From Ulva prolifera (taxonomy: Eukaryota > Chlorophyta > Ulvophyceae > Ulvales > Ulvaceae), in contig CM041201.1 of NCBI GenBank assembly GCA_023078555.1, positions 4,161,713 to 4,225,712 of the forward strand: a stretch of DNA of 64,000 bases, written 5' to 3'. Positions 60,303-64,000 of this stretch are shown here, piece after piece. The translations under genes were made by a program, and so were the position numbers. The notes below the pieces were generated by a model. That model ran no database searches and was not told the DNA's origin. It was given only the letters and a program-made list of their open reading frames with translations. The stretch's first letter is position 1, and every line of letters starts with the position of its first letter.

Positions 60303-62435
60303 TCATGCATCTCGATCATAATGCAATGGATCACTAATCCCACGGATCCATGCGCCCGCTGGAGCCATTCCTACTCTGGAATGCTGTGTATATCGTTTAT
60401 GTGGATGCCTCGTTACCAATCCTTGACCTGGAAATCTTGTGTGTGATCCAAACATACTGCCATGGCGTGCGCCACTCCAAACAAAAGGCATCATACTCGA
60501 CATAGATGTGAGCAGCCAGTGTGGGATGGTCGGCGCTGGAGGCTTGCGTAGCTTGGGCAATACCTGCATTCATTCAGTCTCATACTGATCATAACTCGAC
60601 ACACTGTGAAATGCACTGCCATGTAAGAACCAATATGAACCCAGTGCTGAAGTGAAAAAATCACCAAGATTCCCATGACCTGTAACGAAACATGACAAGT
60701 GAGCTTCACCACAGACTCACAGTTGCCAGGCATGATGCTGTGACAAAAGCGACCTCTGGTGGCCCGACTCCAAAAAGCATGAGTAAGGGCTAACCTTCAC
60801 GGTCCGTCCCATGAACTCTGCGCCGTCCAGGCTAAGAGCAGCCTGAGTAGCGAGAGGTGACGCCAGTTGCATGTACGCATACCCTGCACCAGGAAGAGGA
60901 GCATTCAGGCGCTTGATGAACGGGGATATCACTTCGCTAGCACATGCATTCTACCTGAAATCTGCAGCAAGGACTACGCAAGCTGGTGATCCATGAACAA
61001 GCACGGGTTTTGCGCCGAGCATCATCACTGCCCCGCATCAGGGATAATGACCAGCACAGTGGCGTAGCAAATTACTGAAGGCCAGCATGCTCATGGCCAC
61101 ACATGTGATGAACATCACATCCGCAGGAACTTCCTACTGGGTGCTGCGGCAAATAATGTCGCAGATGCAGATTACCAAGGTAATCAGCCGCACCTTTAGG
61201 CATCCCATGGGCATTCTTCAGGATTGTGACCCGCATGACTCCGCCACAACGGTTATGGAAGTACAGCCCAACCTGCTCAGGTGTTGCCTCAAAGTGAACG
61301 TTGGTAATCACCACGGAAGTACTGTCATAGTCCTCTGGTGCATGTGCCGGCTGCACTTCGTCCAGCGCGGTGCCAACAGCTGCATCATGCTGCAATTTTG
61401 CAGTGGGAGCATTGCTGCCAAGTGCATGTGTATGTGCACCATTGGGATTGGTCCGGATCGCCCGATCAAGCGTGGCAGCCTCTTGTTTTATACCTTGATT
61501 TGATGCATCCATCACGATCACATCTGGTGATTCAGGCTCCCGCTTGATCGCCACTTGCGATTTCTGCAACAGCTCTGGAGCACTTCCTTCCACCCGCCGT
61601 ATTGCATCAGTAAAGAGTGCATGTTGCCCAGCCCGCGCAACACGTTTGGTGATGGGGATTCTTCCCACAGGTGATCTCGACCGCTCTTTCTGCCGCTCAT
61701 GCGAGGCTGCGTCTCGTTGTGCTGGTTCGCGTGATGCCCTCCCAGCCGTGCCCCCTGTGTGGCCCCCTGTGTGGCCACCCCGCTCGTCCACCTTGTCGTC
61801 GCCCAGCTGTTGACCTGCCAGCATAACAGTAGAGCGAACTCTTGACTTAGTCGATCCTTTGTCAGGCTTCGGCTTTTCTGTATCTGGAAGACCGACTTCC
61901 TGGACAAATTTTAGAAGCCTGCACAAGACTTGTAACTGTGAGTACCCTGGCCTTGGGCGATGACCATACTTGCAGCAGCTGCAGGAGAGCTCAATGACCA
62001 CGCAGTCATAATCAGGAAGACATGAGATCAGGCCGGACTACCAGCTGCCACATCGATGCAGTGAGGTTCCCAAGGGTCACAAACGCTGCAGGGTACAGAA
62101 GCTGAAGAAGACACTCCATGATCTATGCCAGTGGCTGAGACAACCAGGACGTACGGACCAGTAGACAGGCCAAGTGCTCAACGGTGAGAGCGATGAAGTG
62201 CACCGATACGGCCAACTAGCAGCATCAGGCCATACCAATCCACAAATGTTGAAAGCCCTTCTGGGATGAACTCTCTCAGCATAGCTTTCAGCTTTGAGCG
62301 TTCCAGTGGCTGAACAAGGATCAAGCCCATGATGTAGTCCCTTAGAGTCGTCACAAATCTCATATCATTTGTTTGGTTTTTCGTTGCCTTGACAATGGCC
62401 TCGTCAATGGCACCGGCAAACTCCGCTCTATTCAT
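60303..62435 (-). CDS. Nab2-like nuclear poly(A) RNA-binding-type protein (PWI-like domain plus RRM)
   Basis: Exons 62236-62435, 61194-61918, 60795-60883, 60303-60563; phases 2, 1, 0 close to 424 residues. Seen here: an N-terminal helical PWI/Nab2-N-like fold (LRDYIMGLILVQPLERSKL, LREFIPEGLSTFVDW, residues about 25-67); a long charged linker with a basic SR-type patch (ERSRSPVGRIPITKRVAR); one RRM (about 265-345: SVVITNVHFEATPEQVGLYF, CGGVMRVTILKN, GYAYMQLASPLATQAAL, GRTVKVLPK) close to the PABPN1 type; and an Arg/Gly-rich tail. Role inferred: nuclear mRNA polyadenylation or export. The 89-nt third exon carrying RNP1 is supported by the RRM pattern and phase. The linker also contains a short GGHTG repeat. 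Confidence 0.88.
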
Positions 62436-62867
62436 GACAAGGCGTTGCAATCTTCCTCGAAGTTCGTCACCAAATCAGCGTCCTCGCAATTCTGATCAGC
62501 AGTGGCTGTGCTGCTGGGCACGGCGGGACGGACGTCACGGCTGATCGGGCTCACACGGCAGAGAGATCATGCAAAGATGACCACGCAACATTCAAGCAAT
62601 TGCTGGATGTGAGCCAGCTGAGCTTGAACATGCATCGGTCCGTTTCTGACGTCGTCTCGGACAACTGGCGCATACGCATGGCGATTCATTCCATGACGCG
62701 CGATAATGCAGGCACACGAGGCAAAGCCCGATCACATCTATTCAGTGTACTCGTGGTTTCGATGTGACTGATATCAGGACTCTTTTTTGGGGGGAGCTGT
62801 AGGACCGGCGAAGGAACATCTGCACATGAGTCGCAGAACGACACGGCACCGAGGCTAGACACACAAC
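62436..62867. promoter_or_regulatory. Divergent promoter region between RRM gene (-) and SLY1 (+)
   Basis: 432 bp separate the two start codons. Both are expected to be housekeeping genes and may share this bidirectional promoter. No specific site assigned. Confidence 0.45.
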
Positions 62868-64000
62868 ATGGGGTTGAACTTAAGACAGCTCCAACGAGGT
62901 AGGTGGTTGTTTCAGCATGGAATGTCTGAACTCTTGCTGCCGTGTCTGTATGTCGTCACCAAGATCCCCCGAGTAAACACACTAGCGCGATGAGCGATCA
63001 AGGCCTTTGATGGCCAGGATGCTGATGGCGTGAAACGACTGCAGACTCTATCGTGAAGCTTCTGCATTTCAATGTGGCTAATCGTCATGTCGGGGAAGGC
63101 CAGGGCGAAGTGTTCAAAGTCTTGGTGGTGGACTCGTTCAGCTTGAAGATCGTGGCGACACTCCTTCACACCGATGTCCTCCGTCAGCATGGTGTAACGC
63201 TTGTTCTTGCTGTAGACAAAGATCGGGAGGCCATTACGGATGCTCCAGTCGTGTACTTCGTCAGGGCACTGCCAGAGAACTGTGTTGCAATAGTCAAAGA
63301 CCTTGAAGCAGGCCTTTACAAAGAGGTGTGCATTGCCTATTTCTGACTAGCGCTGACCGTCACAAAGACGGAAGTCCGACACATGACTATCCCATTTAGC
63401 GTTGGCTTATGCACTTGTGCAGGCGCATATCAACTTCGTGTCATGGGCTCCACGTGCTCTGCTCGAGAACATCGCGGCAGGCATGGTGAAGGCCTCGACG
63501 CCCACAGTCGTTGCCAAGGTCTTTGACCAATATCTGTCTTTCATTGCGTTAGAAAATTCCCTTTTCACACTTGCGCTGGAGGACAGCTATGTGCAGCTGA
63601 ACGACAATCAGGCGTCCGAAGCACAGCTTGAGGCTGCCGTTTCAGCGGTTGTGGAGGGTCTTTTCTCAGTGTGTGCAACGCTATCTGTTGTGCCCCGGAT
63701 ACGATGTGCACCTGGAGGCCTCGCAGAGCATGTTTCGCGGGCGCTGGGGAGCAAAGTCGTCGAGCACCTGAAAGGCAAAGGCACAGGGCTATTTATGGGA
63801 AGCCTGGCAGCTCCTGCCAGCAGCGGCCGCCCTCTACTTTGCATTTTCGACCGCAACTTCGACCTGACTCCAATGGCAGAACATCCTTTCACATATAAAG
63901 CCTTGGTGCATGACTGTCTCGGCATGCACCTAAACAAAGTTGAACTCACACAGGCAGGCACAGGTGGTGCTCCAAGCAAGGCGCTGTCAATTGAAATCAC
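62868..64000 (+). CDS. SLY1: SLY1-type Sec1/Munc18 protein (5' part; runs off the window)
   Basis: Exons 62868-62898, 63045-63325, 63423 to the window edge; phases 1 and 0; 297 residues visible of a family length near 600-650. Role: binds the SNARE syntaxin-5/Sed5 and is required for ER-Golgi vesicle fusion. Seen here: the short first exon MGLNLRQLQR, typical of SLY1 N termini; then DSIVKLLHFN, EVFKVLVVDSFSLKIV, LRQHGVTLVLAVDKDRE, DAPVVYFVRALPEN, HINFVSWAPRALLENIA, FDQYLSFIALENSLFTLA, RPLLCIFDRNFDLTPM, FTYKALVHDCLGMHLNKVEL. The start is fixed by the MGLNLRQ pattern followed by a GTAGGT donor. Confidence 0.94.

Overview
This window is nuclear DNA of a photosynthetic eukaryote, most likely a green alga. 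Genes lie on both strands and are cut by many short spliceosomal introns (about 75-500 nt, GT-AG, mostly phase 0). GC content is moderate and there are no operons. The gene set points to the green lineage: a three-hemerythrin BRUTUS/HRZ iron-sensing E3 ligase, an ELIP-type chlorophyll-binding protein, LL-diaminopimelate aminotransferase, a PTST-like starch-binding protein, XCT/FAM50, a plant-type HSF and a TPX2-family protein. I cannot name the species. Exon models were built by hand from splice motifs, reading phase and remembered family patterns. Where phase closes across all exons I say so.

Left third (0-22.8 kb): the last exon of a Lys-rich protein (+, ends 938); TPX2-like (+, 1849-5877); FAM50/XCT (+, 6844-8141); ELIP (-, 8802-9626); the HRZ ligase (+, 10199-15608); a large, unrecognised, low-complexity gene (-, about 16.7-19.84 kb); and a BET/GTE bromodomain protein (+, 20658-22750).

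Middle (22.9-46 kb): a very large type I membrane metalloprotease (-, 22898-30791) with LamG, protease, LamG, TSP1, Cys-rich/EGF and TM parts; about 2.9 kb of repeat-like and GC-rich DNA including a run of 21 G; LL-DAP aminotransferase copy 1 (+, 33.7-36.24 kb); about 3.2 kb of unclear DNA; a short-chain dehydrogenase (+, 39461-41092); an unknown small gene (-, 42.08-42.58 kb); phosphohistidine phosphatase (-, 43.24-43.6 kb); and a NudC-type Nudix hydrolase (-, 43795-45612).

Right part (46-64 kb): a decayed non-LTR retrotransposon with tandem-repeated tail (46.2-48.76 kb); LL-DAP aminotransferase copy 2 (+, 50.3-52.85 kb), with the same exon lengths and phases as copy 1; a Tudor-like protein (+, 53041-54620); heat shock factor (-, 55773-57863); the PTST-like protein (+, 58809-60145); a PWI-like plus RRM poly(A)-binding-type protein (-, 60303-62435); and the 5' part of SLY1 (+, 62868 to the window edge).

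The genes do not form one pathway. The most interesting points are the duplicated LL-DAP aminotransferase, where copy 1 has lost a lysine I believe contacts ligand, the unusual multidomain metalloprotease, two probable GC-AG introns, and a Nudix enzyme that has lost its zinc-ribbon cysteines.
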